Assembly (NCBI GenBank): GCA_020634855.1 | Contig: JACKAU010000002.1 | Location: 1 to 64,000, forward strand | Source: Anaerolineales bacterium | Lineage (GTDB): Bacteria; Chloroflexota; Anaerolineae; 4572-78; J111 | Reading direction: 5' to 3' | Length of the DNA stretch: 64,000 bases | Part shown: positions 10,301 through 19,229 of the stretch, in pieces | Position numbering within the stretch: position 1 is the stretch's first letter | How the letters are laid out: every line of letters begins with the position of its first letter | Position numbers and translations under genes: made by a program | Notes under the pieces: generated by a model | What the model was told of the DNA's origin: nothing | The model's database searches: none | The model's input: the letters and a program-made list of their open reading frames with translations, nothing else

Positions 10301-10500
10301 GGGGGTGATTATACCACTAAGCTAATGGGTTGCCCAGCGGGTTTAGTTCCAGCATCAAGACGTTGTCACGCATTTCGGTCAGGCGGTATGGATGTTTAGT
10401 TACGGACGCCATCGGTGGATTTTTTTAGTGTTTTTACGTAGGGAAATCCGCTAACGCTTGAGTTTACTTGCGCCGGGTTAGCTTAATGCGTAAAAGAAAA
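10301..10500. other. Spacer upstream of the regulator, possible 31-codon frame
   Basis: On the minus strand an ATG at 10412 opens a 31-codon frame (to 10317) reading MASVTKHPYRLTEMRDNVLML and ending LNPLGNPLA. It looks protein-like and could be the tail of a lost gene cut by the neighbouring IS200 element, but there is no further support. Confidence 0.25.
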
Positions 10501-11135
10501 CTGACCACCGGCAGAGCCGGTGGCTTATCAAGATGAACCGCTCAAAGCGGTTTATTCGTTAACCATAGTGAGCCGCCTCAAGGCGGCAGAACCTAGTCAA
10601 ACAAACTCAGTTGGTCGCTGCGCCGGTCTTCCTCTTCCTGTTTTTGAATGTACGCTCGGATCGTCGCTTCGTCCCGGCCGACCGTCGATACATAGTAGCC
10701 TCGGGCCCAAAAAAACTTTGCCCGGTGTAGTTGCGTTTCCGCCCGCCATACGTCCGCGCCACCCATATGGCACTCTTGCCCTTGAGGTAGCCCACGACTT
10801 GGCAGACCGCGTACTTCGGCGGCACTGAGATCAGGATATGCACATGGTCTACCAGCAGATGGCCTTCCACTATTTCGCTCTCTTTCTGCCGGGCCAATTC
10901 CCGTAGCACCGGTCCTAGTTCCCGTCTTAGTTCTTTGAACAGTTTTTGCTTACGGCACTTCGGTATCCAGACTAAGATATGGTACTTGCATTCCCATTTG
11001 CTGTGATTTAGACTTTGTTCCACGGTGAGTCTCCTTTGCTTTTGAACTTTGAGCGGTTCTTAGCTGGGAGACTCCCGTTACTCCCTGTATCTGTCAAACT
11101 TGGCTGGTCTCCCCGGCATTGCCGGGGTTTACTCT
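10500..11135 (-). mobile_element. IS200/IS605-type element (tnpA only)
   Basis: A single Y1 transposase gene is flanked by short hairpins typical of this family: CCACCGGC/GCCGGTGG at about 10506-10524, AACCGCT/AGCGGTT at 10537-10552 and GCCGCC/GGCGGC at 10572-10587 on one side, and CCCCGGCATTGCCGGGG near 11112-11127 on the other. No terminal inverted repeats, as expected. Exact ends are approximate. Confidence 0.7.
10593..11023 (-). pseudogene. tnpA: IS200-type Y1 transposase TnpA, frameshifted
   Basis: HUH single-strand transposase. The HUH motif DHVHILI is present near residues 58-64, preceded by YHILVWIPKCRK and followed by PPKYAVCQVVGYLKGKSA. After GQSFF the reading frame shifts within a run of seven T (minus strand, around 10710). 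In the alternative frame the sequence resumes as WARGYYVSTVGRDEATIRAY and ends QLSLFD at 10593. The catalytic Tyr helix therefore lies only in the shifted frame. The unshifted frame ends at 10607 with nonsense residues. The cause is a one- or two-base indel or sequencing error; programmed slippage is less likely. Confidence 0.8.
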
Positions 11136-11136
11136 T

Positions 11137-12352
11137 TAAGTAGTTTTCAATTCTAACTTATCACATTATTAGTGATACCGAGAATGGAGATAAACTGGTC
11201 ACAAGATAAAGAGCGAAAAAGTTCATAATGACCAGACATTTTTGATGCAAGGTATCATAAGCTTTGGAACGCAACAACTTGTCCCGCAGCACCCGCCATA
11301 AGCGTTCAATGCCATTGAGATTGGGCGAATAGGTTGGTAAAGGAACAAACTCAATTTGCTCTTGATGAGCTTTAAGAAAATCGATGGTTGCGGCTGAACG
11401 ATGAGCCGGAGCATTATCACCGATCACAAAGATAAAATAATCTGGGAAAGTGTCCATCAAATGCTCCAGATGAAAACAGAATTGACAGGAGGCTTTCTGG
11501 TCATAGATTTCATAAAGACCTTGACCACTGAAAGGGTCAGTTGAGCCAAACAAGTAACAAACCTCATCAAGGCCGGGACCGGCGATCCTGACTTGTTGAC
11601 CTAAAAGCTGTAAGCCTTTGGTTTTGAGATCGGGACACAAATGAATATCAGTTTCATCCATCATCACCAGCAGCGCTTTTTGGGGTGTAACCCCGACTTG
11701 CTCAACATAAAATCGGCTATCGGCTTGACTTAAGGTGCCATTTGCCCCTTTTTTTTCAAATCGTCAACCCGTTGGCGTTTGATTTGATACTCAGGGTCAG
11801 GTGAGGTAATTGACAGTTTGGCCTGTCCTGAAGTGTAACCTACTCGCCGCAAATGGTTCCAAATCGTACTGATGGTCACCTTAATCTGTAAATAGTCGGC
11901 TATGTAGTTTTGGATTAATTCATAACTCCAATTTTGGTCAGGGGTATCCAGTTTCTCAAATGAACTGGGCGGTTGGGATAAAATATCTTCCCAATATCCT
12001 TTGCCGTAAGCTTTTAGTTTTTCTTCCGGCTTACCCCCCGTGGTTTTCTTTGCAAACCCTTAAAGCCCTTAGCTTGAACTTTTTTTGATAATCGTTCTGA
12101 CCGTCTGGGATGCAATCCCAACAACCGTCAATTTGGGGTACACTTTTGCCTTGGTCAGAAAATTCGATGATTTTTAAGTCTAGATAGACCAATGTACTTT
12201 GACTTTTTGGCTTGTTTTAATCGTTCCTGTAATTCTTGTAATTCGCTTTCATTCAGTTTTATTTTTTTAACATTTGGGGGAGCACCTCTTACTTTTTCGC
12301 TAAGGTTAACCCTCAAATCCTTTTTTTATAAGTTAGTTTTGAAAATTACTTA
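11137..12352 (-). mobile_element. IS630-family element no. 1, TA-flanked
   Basis: Inverted ends of about 23 bp face each other (AGTAGTTTTCAATTCTAACTT at left; reverse complement AGTAATTTTCAAAACTAACTT at right), each bordered by TA at 11137-11138 and 12351-12352, the target duplication expected for IS630/Tc1-type elements. The body of about 1.2 kb encodes a degraded DDE transposase. Its right end cuts off the 5' part of the gene that continues from 12353. Confidence 0.85.
11161..12310 (-). pseudogene. IS630-family transposase, multiply frameshifted
   Basis: The intact C-terminal 168 codons hold the DDE core: MMDETDIHL (first Asp), FVIGDNAPAHRS (second Asp) and LPTYSPNLNGIERLWRVLRDKL (Glu). 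Upstream, the helix-turn-helix half is readable only by changing frame several times, for example VGIASQTVRTIIKK around 12100 and IIEFSDQGKSVPQI around 12160. A start MLKKIKLNESELQ lies near 12275. Inactive as written. Confidence 0.8.
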
Positions 12353-12717
12353 AAACTTCGCAGAAAATTGCTCGTGGTGAATTTCTTCTGCACCTCGATG
12401 AGTTATTTTACCAACACGAAGAAGTCCATATGAAATTACGCCCTGGTGGGATTTGGTCAGATGGAGAAAGTGGACCAACTTCTCCCGCTGACTGGGTTGC
12501 TGTTGAAAAATATATGGGATTATTTGAGCGAGTCAAAGTTCTGATTGATAATGGCTTAGTTGATATTGATACTATTGACAAATTGTATGGATACCGAGTA
12601 ATTAATATTGTTGCGAACAAAGTCATTTACCATAAAAAAATTAAGGATGAGGCAGAAGCTTGGCAAAAGTTTATTGAGCTTTGGCATGCGTTAAAGAAAA
12701 ATCATTCAGAGAGGTAA
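12353..12717 (+). pseudogene. Hypothetical protein, 5' end removed by IS630
   Basis: An open frame runs straight out of the IS end (KIARGEFLLHLDELFYQHEEV) into MKLRPGGIWSDGESGPTSPA and DKLYGYRVINIVANKVIY. This looks like a real conserved hypothetical whose beginning was lost to the insertion; the in-frame ATG at 12430 is internal. It stops 2 bp before the AbiGi-like start, so the two were probably co-transcribed. AT-rich base use, unlike the flanking metabolic genes, suggests the pair arrived by transfer. Function unknown. Confidence 0.6.
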
Positions 12718-12835
12718 ATATGCCTGAATTTGAGGATTTACCATTTAATGAGCGCCCTGATTTATCTCCATATTTGGTGCATTTGACAAAAAACACAAAG
12801 AAAGAAGATGAGTATTCAGCCTTTGATAATCTGGT

Positions 12836-14030
12836 TTCACTACCATACACTTTTAATCAACCCAAGCTAAAGCAAAAGGAATGGGTAAATCAAGATTGAG
12901 AAAATGGTCTAACAAACGCAGACCTAATTGAAAAAGGCTTAAATCACAGCGGTCAGTGCGATGAATGATGGCCGTCCATTGATCCCGGTGAGCGATAACA
13001 CCCAGAAAGATGATCCAGATGTAAGCCAGGCAAGCGGCGATCATTAAGCGAGCCAACCGCTCTGGGTCATCAATATGGCTTTTGTGTAGGTGAAAGCCTC
13101 GACTTTTCTGGTCAGAGAAAAAGGTTTCGATGCGGAACCGGTGGCGATACCAATAGATGGCTTCATCCCCAGTTCAAAATTAGAGACCAGATAGATAGGC
13201 TCTTTGTAATCCGGATGCCACCAGACAATAGTTGTTACCGGGCCATAAGCTTGTAAGGTGAACGCGACATTGGACAAACAAACATAATCACCGGCTTGTT
13301 GGCTCAGTTCGTTGAGTTGCAGCCAGTTACCTTGTTCACAGACCCAACAATTATGAGCGGTACGACACGCATAATGCCAGCCAGCCCCTTCGATTTCGGC
13401 TTGTAAGGTGATACCGTCAAATTCACCATCACCCAGAAAAATGACATCCGTTTCAGCTGGAATGATGGCTTTGATTTGGTCCAATAATTCAATGTGGGCC
13501 GTCTCAGGAAAGTGCCCTTTGCTGCCTTTGACCACGGTCCAGGCCAGCGGTAAGGCGCGACCCTTGTACACCATACTGACCACCAAGGCCAAACAATGGC
13601 GTCCTACTTCGCTACCATCCATGACTACAACCAGCGTACCCCGGTGGGCTAACCCAAACACCAACTCTTCGATGAAGGGCATAAAGTACGTCTCTTGGTC
13701 AATCCTCTCATTCTGGGTGTAGCGACTGAACCGTTTGACCCGACTGGTTACTTTGCCTGAACCAGGCGTTTTTGAGGCCATTGTTTCAAAATGACAGCGT
13801 TTGCCTTGGACTATCCCCGTCATCATTCCTGTTAGCGTATTGAGATGACGAACTTGATTTCCAGTTAATTGTTTGGGGTAAAGTTGCAGCAATCCTTTTT
13901 TATGCCACGATAGACTTGGCGGTTATCACTCATTGGGTTCACTCCTTTTTGTGGTGAAAATTGAGTTTACCCTGAGTGGTAGCCGTTTCTTAAATCTTCA
14001 TTCCTTTCATTAAAACTGTACGGTAGTGAA
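12836..14030 (-). mobile_element. IS4-family element inserted in the AbiGi-like gene
   Basis: Inverted ends TTCACTACCATACACTTTTA and (reverse complement of the right end) TTCACTACCGTACAGTTTTA, with a direct target repeat TAATCTGGT at 12827-12835 and 14031-14039 (10 bp if the preceding A is counted). Total about 1195 bp, encoding one transposase on the minus strand. Confidence 0.88.
12853..13933 (-). pseudogene. IS4-family DDE transposase, frameshifted
   Basis: The protein begins MSDNRQVYRGIKK at 13933 and, after a one-base slip in an A-run, continues LLQLYPKQLTGNQVRHL. DDE residues fall in VVVMDGSEVGR and VIFLGDGEFDG. A second slip near 13163 (missing G in a G-run) breaks the frame just before the YREK-type block WYRHRFRIETFFSDQKSRGF, which is intact in the shifted frame and runs to the stop at 12853. 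Repairing two single bases would restore a full-length enzyme of about 355 residues. Confidence 0.82.
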
Positions 14031-14431
14031 TAATCTGGTAAGTATTCTAAAGACGGGCAAAATTTGGGGAAGCACAACGCAAAAGGGGTTTATAAAAGGA
14101 CCTAATGCCGCTGCTTGTTTTATGGACGTCCCGTTAATGTCGCTAAAATACGTCTTGAATCGAGATAATTCTAATCCTGAAACCTCGTTATGAACCTTAT
14201 GGAATTATAGTTACAAAGAAATTTGCATATAAAAAAAGGTTGCAGACCGGTACTTTATCTTTCAGATGAAGAATTGCGTATGCTTGACATTCCAAGAGAT
14301 GCCTGGTGGCGGGTAGTAAGATTTGAAATTAAGGGGAATAATTGGATAAGTTGGGTACATGAAAGAGAGTGGAGATGCAAGGGCGATTTTCCGTTACCGA
14401 CAAATCCACTTGCAGTAATGGTTAAGAATAC

Positions 14432-15644
14432 TAGGGCAATCGCATACTAAAGTAACAGGACTTTAAGAAGATAATCGGTACTCCAACCAGCTTTCTTGCG
14501 TTTGGCTTGAATGCCACATTTGGCAGAGGGTTCTTGTTTTAGCAGGTTCAAAGCCCAGTGACGCCAGATGGCGAAATTTTGAGCAGCGTGTTCCGTACGA
14601 ACCCGACATTGATCCTCGTCAAAAGCAACATCCAAAACCCAATGGAGTTGGTTTTCAATGGTCCAATGAGTGCGGATGGCATAAAAGTTTATCAGCCTTA
14701 CTTTCAAGGCTGGATAAGTAATAGCGGACTTCAACCGTGACCCTATCGGTTTGACGACGTTCAGTCCGAACCATAGCCAGGGTCTGCAATTTAGCCCAAG
14801 CGGAGGCATTGCGCACAAAGGAAAAATAATCAGCGGCACTGGTCGTCCAACATTCCCGGATTTCGATGCGTCCATGACCTTTTATCAACCGTTTTATGAT
14901 AATCACAATCAACATAGTTGGTTTCGGCGGCATAGGCAAACAACTCCTGAACATCTTCAAATACGCCGCTATGATTGCCTTTGAGAGCCAGCACATAATC
15001 GGCCTCTTGGGCTACAATCTGGGCGGCAATTTCTTTCTGACACCCCATTGCATCAATCGTAACAATGCAGCCACTTAATTCCAGAAGTTGTAATAGCTTG
15101 GGAATAGCTGTAATTTCATTGGATTTGTCATCAACTTTTACTTGACCCAGTACCAATTTGTTCTCAGCCGCCCAGGCACTGACCATCCAGATGGCTTGCC
15201 GGTCGTTGCTTCGGTCATCGGGATCGCCGTAATTTTTACCATCAATTGGGACAACCTGTCCTGCCGTCATTGAAAATACAGCTTGAACCCATTTCAGAAA
15301 ACAGTTTTGAAACTGTTCAGGGTCAAGTTTGGCAAAAACCGACCAAATGTGTCGTGGGAAGGAATACCACCTTCTAATTCTAGAAATTGTTCAAACCAAC
15401 TTTGTTTCTCTTTTCCAAATTGGGATACTTCTGTCCAAGTATCCGCCCCAGCGATAATGGCACATAAGGCGATGGTAATAATATCTATCAGTTGATGGTG
15501 TACCAGATATTCAACCCGAGGGTCTGCCATCTCATCAAAATATTCCTCTATACTTGCTGTTGGGTTTTTGTTCATCTCATCCTCCCTTTGTTTCTTGTGA
15601 AGGATATTTTTACTTCAACTCCTTTGAGTATGCGATTGCCCTAT
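14432..15644 (-). mobile_element. ISAs1-family element, copy 1
   Basis: Perfect 17-bp inverted ends TAGGGCAATCGCATACT, flanked by an exact 10-bp target duplication TTAAGAATAC (14422-14431 and 15645-15654). The element is almost identical to the copy at 62529-63742 and lies within the AbiGi-like gene. Confidence 0.93.
14447..15575 (-). pseudogene. ISAs1-family transposase, copy 1, frameshifted
   Basis: Same protein as the intact 376-residue transposase at 62597, but broken by several short indels relative to it: five instead of six A near 15335, one fewer A and an extra G near 15235, one extra A near 14880, and loss of GC near 14680. Only two substitutions were noticed by eye (Pro to Ser in the AADYF segment, and a silent change). 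Mostly indel divergence suggests either very recent decay or homopolymer sequencing errors. Confidence 0.88.
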
Positions 15645-15743
15645 TAAGAATACCAAGTTTGCCGACAGATTAACGAAATTAATACAGCAGCAACCGAAAG
15701 AGTTTGTAGTAAAACCTATGAGTATTATTCCACTCACAGTAAT

Positions 15744-16768
15744 AGACAAAATCGGAAATAAGGTTAAGCAACAAAAACAAAAAGGTCGAAATGTTCAGTC
15801 GGGTGACGATGACGAACCCGAAGGTTGTGTAAGCCACAAGCAATTTCAATAACCAGGTCATCCAAACCAGGTAAATGATTACGAAAGGTGTCTTTCAGAA
15901 TCCGACACCGTTTGATGCCACAAATGATATTTTCAACCGTAACCCGAGCCGTGGCAATGACGGTATTGATGAACCGGTCACAACAGGTTAACTCGCCACC
16001 CGGTGGTTTCTTTTTGGGCTGATAGCTGATGACCTCTTGAGGCGCATAGCCCTGAAAACCGGTATCTTGCAGGAGTTGGGCATTACGTGGAAACGTATAG
16101 CCTTCTTCATCGCAAATTCGTTTATCGTGGCGGGTACCGGGATAGGTCTGGCTCAAGTAACAAACGGTGCGGCTGGCCGGATGAGTAATGACATTGTTGG
16201 TCACGGTATGGGCTTTTTTACCACTGTAATACGCTTTTTGCACAACATTGTCTTTAGGGCGCTGGCGTCGCCGTTGGGTGCCATCAATGGTAAACTCCAG
16301 TAGGTCGTAATCAGCTAACACCTGCTCAAGCTTAGCCGGCTCCCGTTCCGGCAGCACCGCTTCCACCTGCAAGGTTGCTTGCAGGATGGGTGTCAGCCGT
16401 TGGATCCAGTCATTGGCTTGACCTTGGCTCATACCAAACAGACTGCCTTGCACTTCTTGGAGGGATAGGTTTTGAAGTAGACCAGAATGAACAATAGCTT
16501 ATCGGCCAAGCTTTTTAAGGTTGGTTTACGGCCACCGCCGGGTTTTCGTTGCCGTGGTTGGGCTTGGGACCGTCGCTCTACATCCGCGCCCCAGGCTGTC
16601 TCGAAGCTCGGCAGGAGTTCATCGAATTCTTCTACCCGCAAGCTGGTCAGGGCCAGAAATCGACTGGGCTTCTTTTTCAGTTTTTCATAGGTCAGCATCT
16701 TCTTGCCCTCTTTTCTTGCTCTTTTTTGCTGACCATTTTAGTCTGTTTTCTTATTTTCGATAATGTCT
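15744..16768 (-). mobile_element. IS5-family element in the AbiGi-like gene
   Basis: Inverted ends AGACAAAATCGGAAATAAG (left) and AGACATTATCGAAAATAAG (right, reverse complemented), with a 3-bp direct repeat AAT on both sides. Removing the element and one AAT restores the host frame (GTA ATG TGC CAA). About 1.0 kb, one transposase. Confidence 0.78.
15764..16698 (-). pseudogene. IS5-family DDE transposase, frameshifted
   Basis: The N-terminal half (MLTYEKLKKKPSRFLALTS to LFILVYFKTYP) and the DDE half (LFGMSQGQANDW onward) sit in different frames that meet at about 16445. DDE landmarks are LLEFTIDGTQRR (Asp), QDTGFQGYAPQE (Asp) and VENIICGIKRCRIL (Glu), as in DDE_Tnp_4-type IS5 members. One single-base indel separates this from an intact enzyme of about 310 residues. 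Confidence 0.82.
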
Positions 16769-16861
16769 AATGTGCCAAGGATTACCATATCTATAAGGAT
16801 AGAGAAGAATTAGTGGGTAAAACGAAACTTTTGGGTTATGTGCGAATTACGGGCTAAGTTA

Positions 16862-17112
16862 AGGTCAGCCGGGGCGTCACCGCCCCGACTGCCTGTCCCG
16901 AACGGAGCGTGACACTTTCGCGTCACTCCGCTCTTCAACGGATTGGCTGTTGGCATCAGCACCGTTGACCGTGAACAAAGTCGTGGCAGTGGCCGTGGAG
17001 GAGGCTCAAATTGGCGTAACGGTTATCGGAATGATTGCCGTTAAGATGATGAACCTCGACCGCATCCTCTGCTGAGCAAGGCTTGGGAAATCCCTTAGTG
17101 AGCGTTCCGGCA
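16862..17112 (-). mobile_element. Group II intron remnant: HNH tail, domain V and domain VI
   Basis: On the minus strand an HNH-type tail reads EVHHLNGNHSDNRYANLSLL then HGHCHDFVHG and stops at 16956. It is followed about 20 bases later by a 34-nt hairpin at 16900-16933 with all features of a group II intron domain V: outer stem GAGCGGAG/CTCCGTTC containing the AGC triad, inner stem TGACGC/GTGTCA, GAAA tetraloop and two-base CG bulge. A second stem-loop with arms CAGTCGGGGCG/CGCCCCGGCTG (about 16865-16890) fits domain VI. The reverse transcriptase body and 5' intron domains are not recognisable. The intron end lies only a few bases past the AbiGi-like gene. Confidence 0.8.
16900..16933 (-). 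ncRNA. Group II intron domain V
   Basis: The length is exactly the canonical 34 nt. Lower-stem pairing is complete (including the usual G-U), and the AGC triad, CG bulge and GAAA loop are all at consensus positions. This is the catalytic core of the ribozyme; without the remaining domains it is presumably inactive. Confidence 0.88.
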
Positions 17113-17348
17113 ATTATTAACGACAACAGCTACCACAGGAAATCCCGCTAACAACGGCGTTGAGTTGATCCCCAGGTCTCGCGTTTTGGTGAAGTTGGTT
17201 GTGGCACTTTGAGGTTGCTGTATTGTGGAGTCCTGGTGGGCACAGCTTACGCCGAGGGCGTTACTGTTTCTTCACATCTCCCTATACCTACCTCTATGCT
17301 CGACAATAATGATACAATAGAAGCAACGAAGCACACGGAAACACATCT
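17113..17348. other. Spacer, possibly further intron debris
   Basis: No intact gene. On the minus strand short protein-like stretches such as TKTRDLGINSTPLLAG precede the HNH tail and could be decayed intron-encoded protein, but this is not convincing. Confidence 0.3.
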
Positions 17349-17486
17349 ATGACTGCCGGCCTTAAACATTACCTACCCCTTGAAACCGCCCTCAAGGCCG
17401 GAAATGCAACCGAGCCTCCCCACCGACCGGCGTTGAAGACGCTGCTTGAGCCGTTTGAAGGGAATAAACCATTTCAACCGATCTGA
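17349..17486 (+). pseudogene. N-terminal remnant resembling a restriction-modification DNA methylase
   Basis: A 45-codon frame MTAGLKHYLPLETALKAGNA then TEPPHRPALKTLLEPF stops abruptly. It resembles the N-terminus of large type ISP/Eco57I-like restriction-modification enzymes, which start with a similar Leu-Pro-Leu...ALKAGxATExxxRPALKTLLE block; this is recalled from memory. The rest of the gene is absent. Next to an AbiGi-like remnant it suggests a dismantled defence island. Confidence 0.45.
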
Positions 17487-17741
17487 CCGGTTTTTACCCT
17501 CAGCTTCATGGGGAAGACAACCAGACCTGTCAGGTTTCCGAAATTGACTGCACTTGAAGGCTCGTTCGAAGGCAAACGCTACCATATGGCCAAGACTCGA
17601 TGGAAAACTTGAGAGGAAAATCAGGCAGAATTAACAAGATTATCAAGATTATGTGAATTTTTTTCCTGTAAATCTTGTAAATCCTGTCTATTTCTACAAA
17701 GTGCAAAGATAGTAAGTAGACAAAGCAGGCTGTAAGACACC

Positions 17742-17774
17742 AAAAAGCCTTACCCCGATCGGGTAAGGCTTTTT
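17742..17774. terminator. Bidirectional intrinsic terminator
   Basis: A perfect stem AAAAAGCCTTACCC / GGGTAAGGCTTTTT with a 5-base loop and T-runs in both directions. No intact gene ends near it; it probably belonged to a lost neighbour. Confidence 0.75.
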
Positions 17775-18391
17775 GCGTAACCTCATCAGGCGAGGACGGT
17801 TTCAGCGGTTTTCTGGCACCCATCGCCAAAATTGCCCAGAATTTAGGACAAAACTGTCCTAAAGATCGGACAGACAAGCCCGGCCAACTTTGCTATCATT
17901 AAGCGTAATCTTGCTAACGGACACCCTTTGAATTTGACCTAGAATTAGCCGGTGAAGCCACTTTTTTGGCCACCGGACCGCCGACCGCAGCTGGTAGACC
18001 GCCTAAAAAAATAGCCGAACTGGGTCGCTTGGGCGGTCAGCGGACAGGGGTCGGCGGTTACGAGAGGCCGACTCTTGGTCAAATCGAGCATAGTCCGTTA
18101 TTAAGTACCCCAAGTTGCTACCCTTCCAGACCTTTAGGGTTTCGATCCTTATTTCGGCAAGAAATAGCGCTCAATAGCCAAATTCTGGTCGGGCTAAGGC
18201 CACTTCGGAAACCCTAAAGGCTTTCTATATAAGGTGACCGTCACTTGGTGATGCTAAATCGACCTATTTGAGCTATCCGGCTTCTAGACTTATCGACAAT
18301 AAGTGACTGCCACCTTTAGAACGGCCTAAATCCCAACCATCTATCTTCAAGGATTCAGAAAAATGCATACAAGTACTAAACTTACCCCCAT
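17775..18391. other. Gene-free stretch with a dyad repeat
   Basis: No supported gene. A frame at 17966-18217 has no binding site, no recognisable product and odd composition. From 18231 to 18317 the arms AAGGTGACCGTCACTT and AAGTGACTGCCACCTT form an inverted repeat related to motifs at 8771 and 51225. Confidence 0.5.
18231..18317. repeat. Inverted repeat of GGTGACNGNCACTT family
   Basis: Two arms of 16 bp face each other across about 55 bp. The same short motif appears once at about 8771 and as another facing pair at 51225-51307, so it is a dispersed palindromic repeat. Confidence 0.55.
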
Positions 18392-18428
18392 TGTCAAGAC
18401 CACGAAATGGGATATTTAAGATGGATGA

Positions 18429-19229
18429 TTAAACCAGGGTCACCTGGTTAAGGCCATATACTTGGGCCGGAGTGCGATAATCCAAACTCTGATGAAAGCG
18501 TTCGTGATTGTAGAAATCAAAGTAGGTGGCCAGCCCCGCCAACAGGTCAAGTCCGGTGGTGTAGTCAGTCAAATAGAGGTGTTCGTACTTGACCGTGCGC
18601 CATAATCTTTCGATGAAAATGTTGTCGAACACGCGTCCTTTACCATCCATACTGATCTTGATCTCGGCTCGCTCCAACCGCCCCGTAAAGGCGTTGGCGG
18701 TGAACTGGGCACCTTGATCGGTGTTAAAGATCTCAGGCCGGCTCCGTTGCAAAGCCCGTTCCAAAGCCAGCAGACAGAAATCGCCATCCAGCGTGTTGGA
18801 CAGTTCCCAACTGAGCACGTACCGGCTGTACCAGTCCAGCACGGCCACCAGATACATAAAGCCTCGCTGCATCGGCACGTAAGTGATATCGGCGCTCCAG
18901 ACCTGATTGGGGCGGGTGATGTTCACCCCACGTAACCGGTAGGGATAAATCTGGTGCTCCGGGTGCGGTCGGCTCATGTGAGGCCGGGGCGCGACGGCTC
19001 GTAAGCCCATCTGTTTCATCAGTCGGTACACCCGTTTGTGATTAACCAGATAGCCCTTTTTCTGACGAAGATATTCCGTCATTTTTAGGTAGCCGTAAAA
19101 GGGCGTCCGCAGATACTGCTCGTCGATCAGCCGCATCAGAGTCAGATTGAACGGACTTTCCGGAACTGGTTGGTAATAATAGCTCGACCGATTTAGGCCG
19201 ATTAACTCACATTGCCGGCGCAGACTCAA
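18429..19229 (-). CDS. IS3-family transposase OrfB (rve integrase)
   Basis: Predicted 266-residue DDE integrase-type transposase. An HTH_21-like N-terminus (MSLRRQCELIGLNRSSYYYQ) precedes the rve core: WSADITYVPMQRGFMYL (first Asp), IFNTDQGAQFTANAF (second Asp) and FIERLWRTVKYEHLYL (Glu), ending NHERFHQSLDYRTPAQVYG. Length is near the family norm and there is no frameshift. It opens at a TTG overlapping the OrfA stop by 4 bp. In many IS3 elements a -1 frameshift makes an OrfAB fusion, and the overlap would permit that. Confidence 0.9.
   Translation of the reverse strand: MSLRRQCELIGLNRSSYYYQPVPESPFNLTLMRLIDEQYLRTPFYGYLKMTEYLRQKKGYLVNHKRVYRLMKQMGLRAVAPRPHMSRPHPEHQIYPYRLRGVNITRPNQVWSADITYVPMQRGFMYLVAVLDWYSRYVLSWELSNTLDGDFCLLALERALQRSRPEIFNTDQGAQFTANAFTGRLERAEIKISMDGKGRVFDNIFIERLWRTVKYEHLYLTDYTTGLDLLAGLATYFDFYNHERFHQSLDYRTPAQVYGLNQVTLV

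Larger units (their letters stand above)
12720..16857 (+). pseudogene. AbiGi-like abortive-infection gene split by three insertion sequences
   Basis: Joining the uninterrupted pieces 12720-12835, 14040-14431, 15655-15743 and 16772 onward gives one protein of about 230-250 residues. It starts MPEFEDLPFNERPDLSPYLV, continues FDNLVSILKTGKIWGSTTQ, GFIKGPNAAACFMDVP, PYGIIVTKKFAYKKGCRPVL and WRVVRFEIKGNNWISWVHER, and ends PMSIIPLTVMCQGLPYL. This resembles what I recall of the AbiGi (putative antitoxin) family of phage abortive-infection systems; the family call is from memory. Each junction restores the frame after removing one copy of the target duplication. One further frameshift lies near 14180, and another near 16793 may hide a tail ending GYVRITG at 16857. 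The AbiGii toxin partner is not seen. Confidence 0.7.

Noticed and set aside
17966..18217. Plus-strand frame of 83 codons
   Set aside because: No binding site, no recognisable product, biased composition, and flanked by repeat debris.
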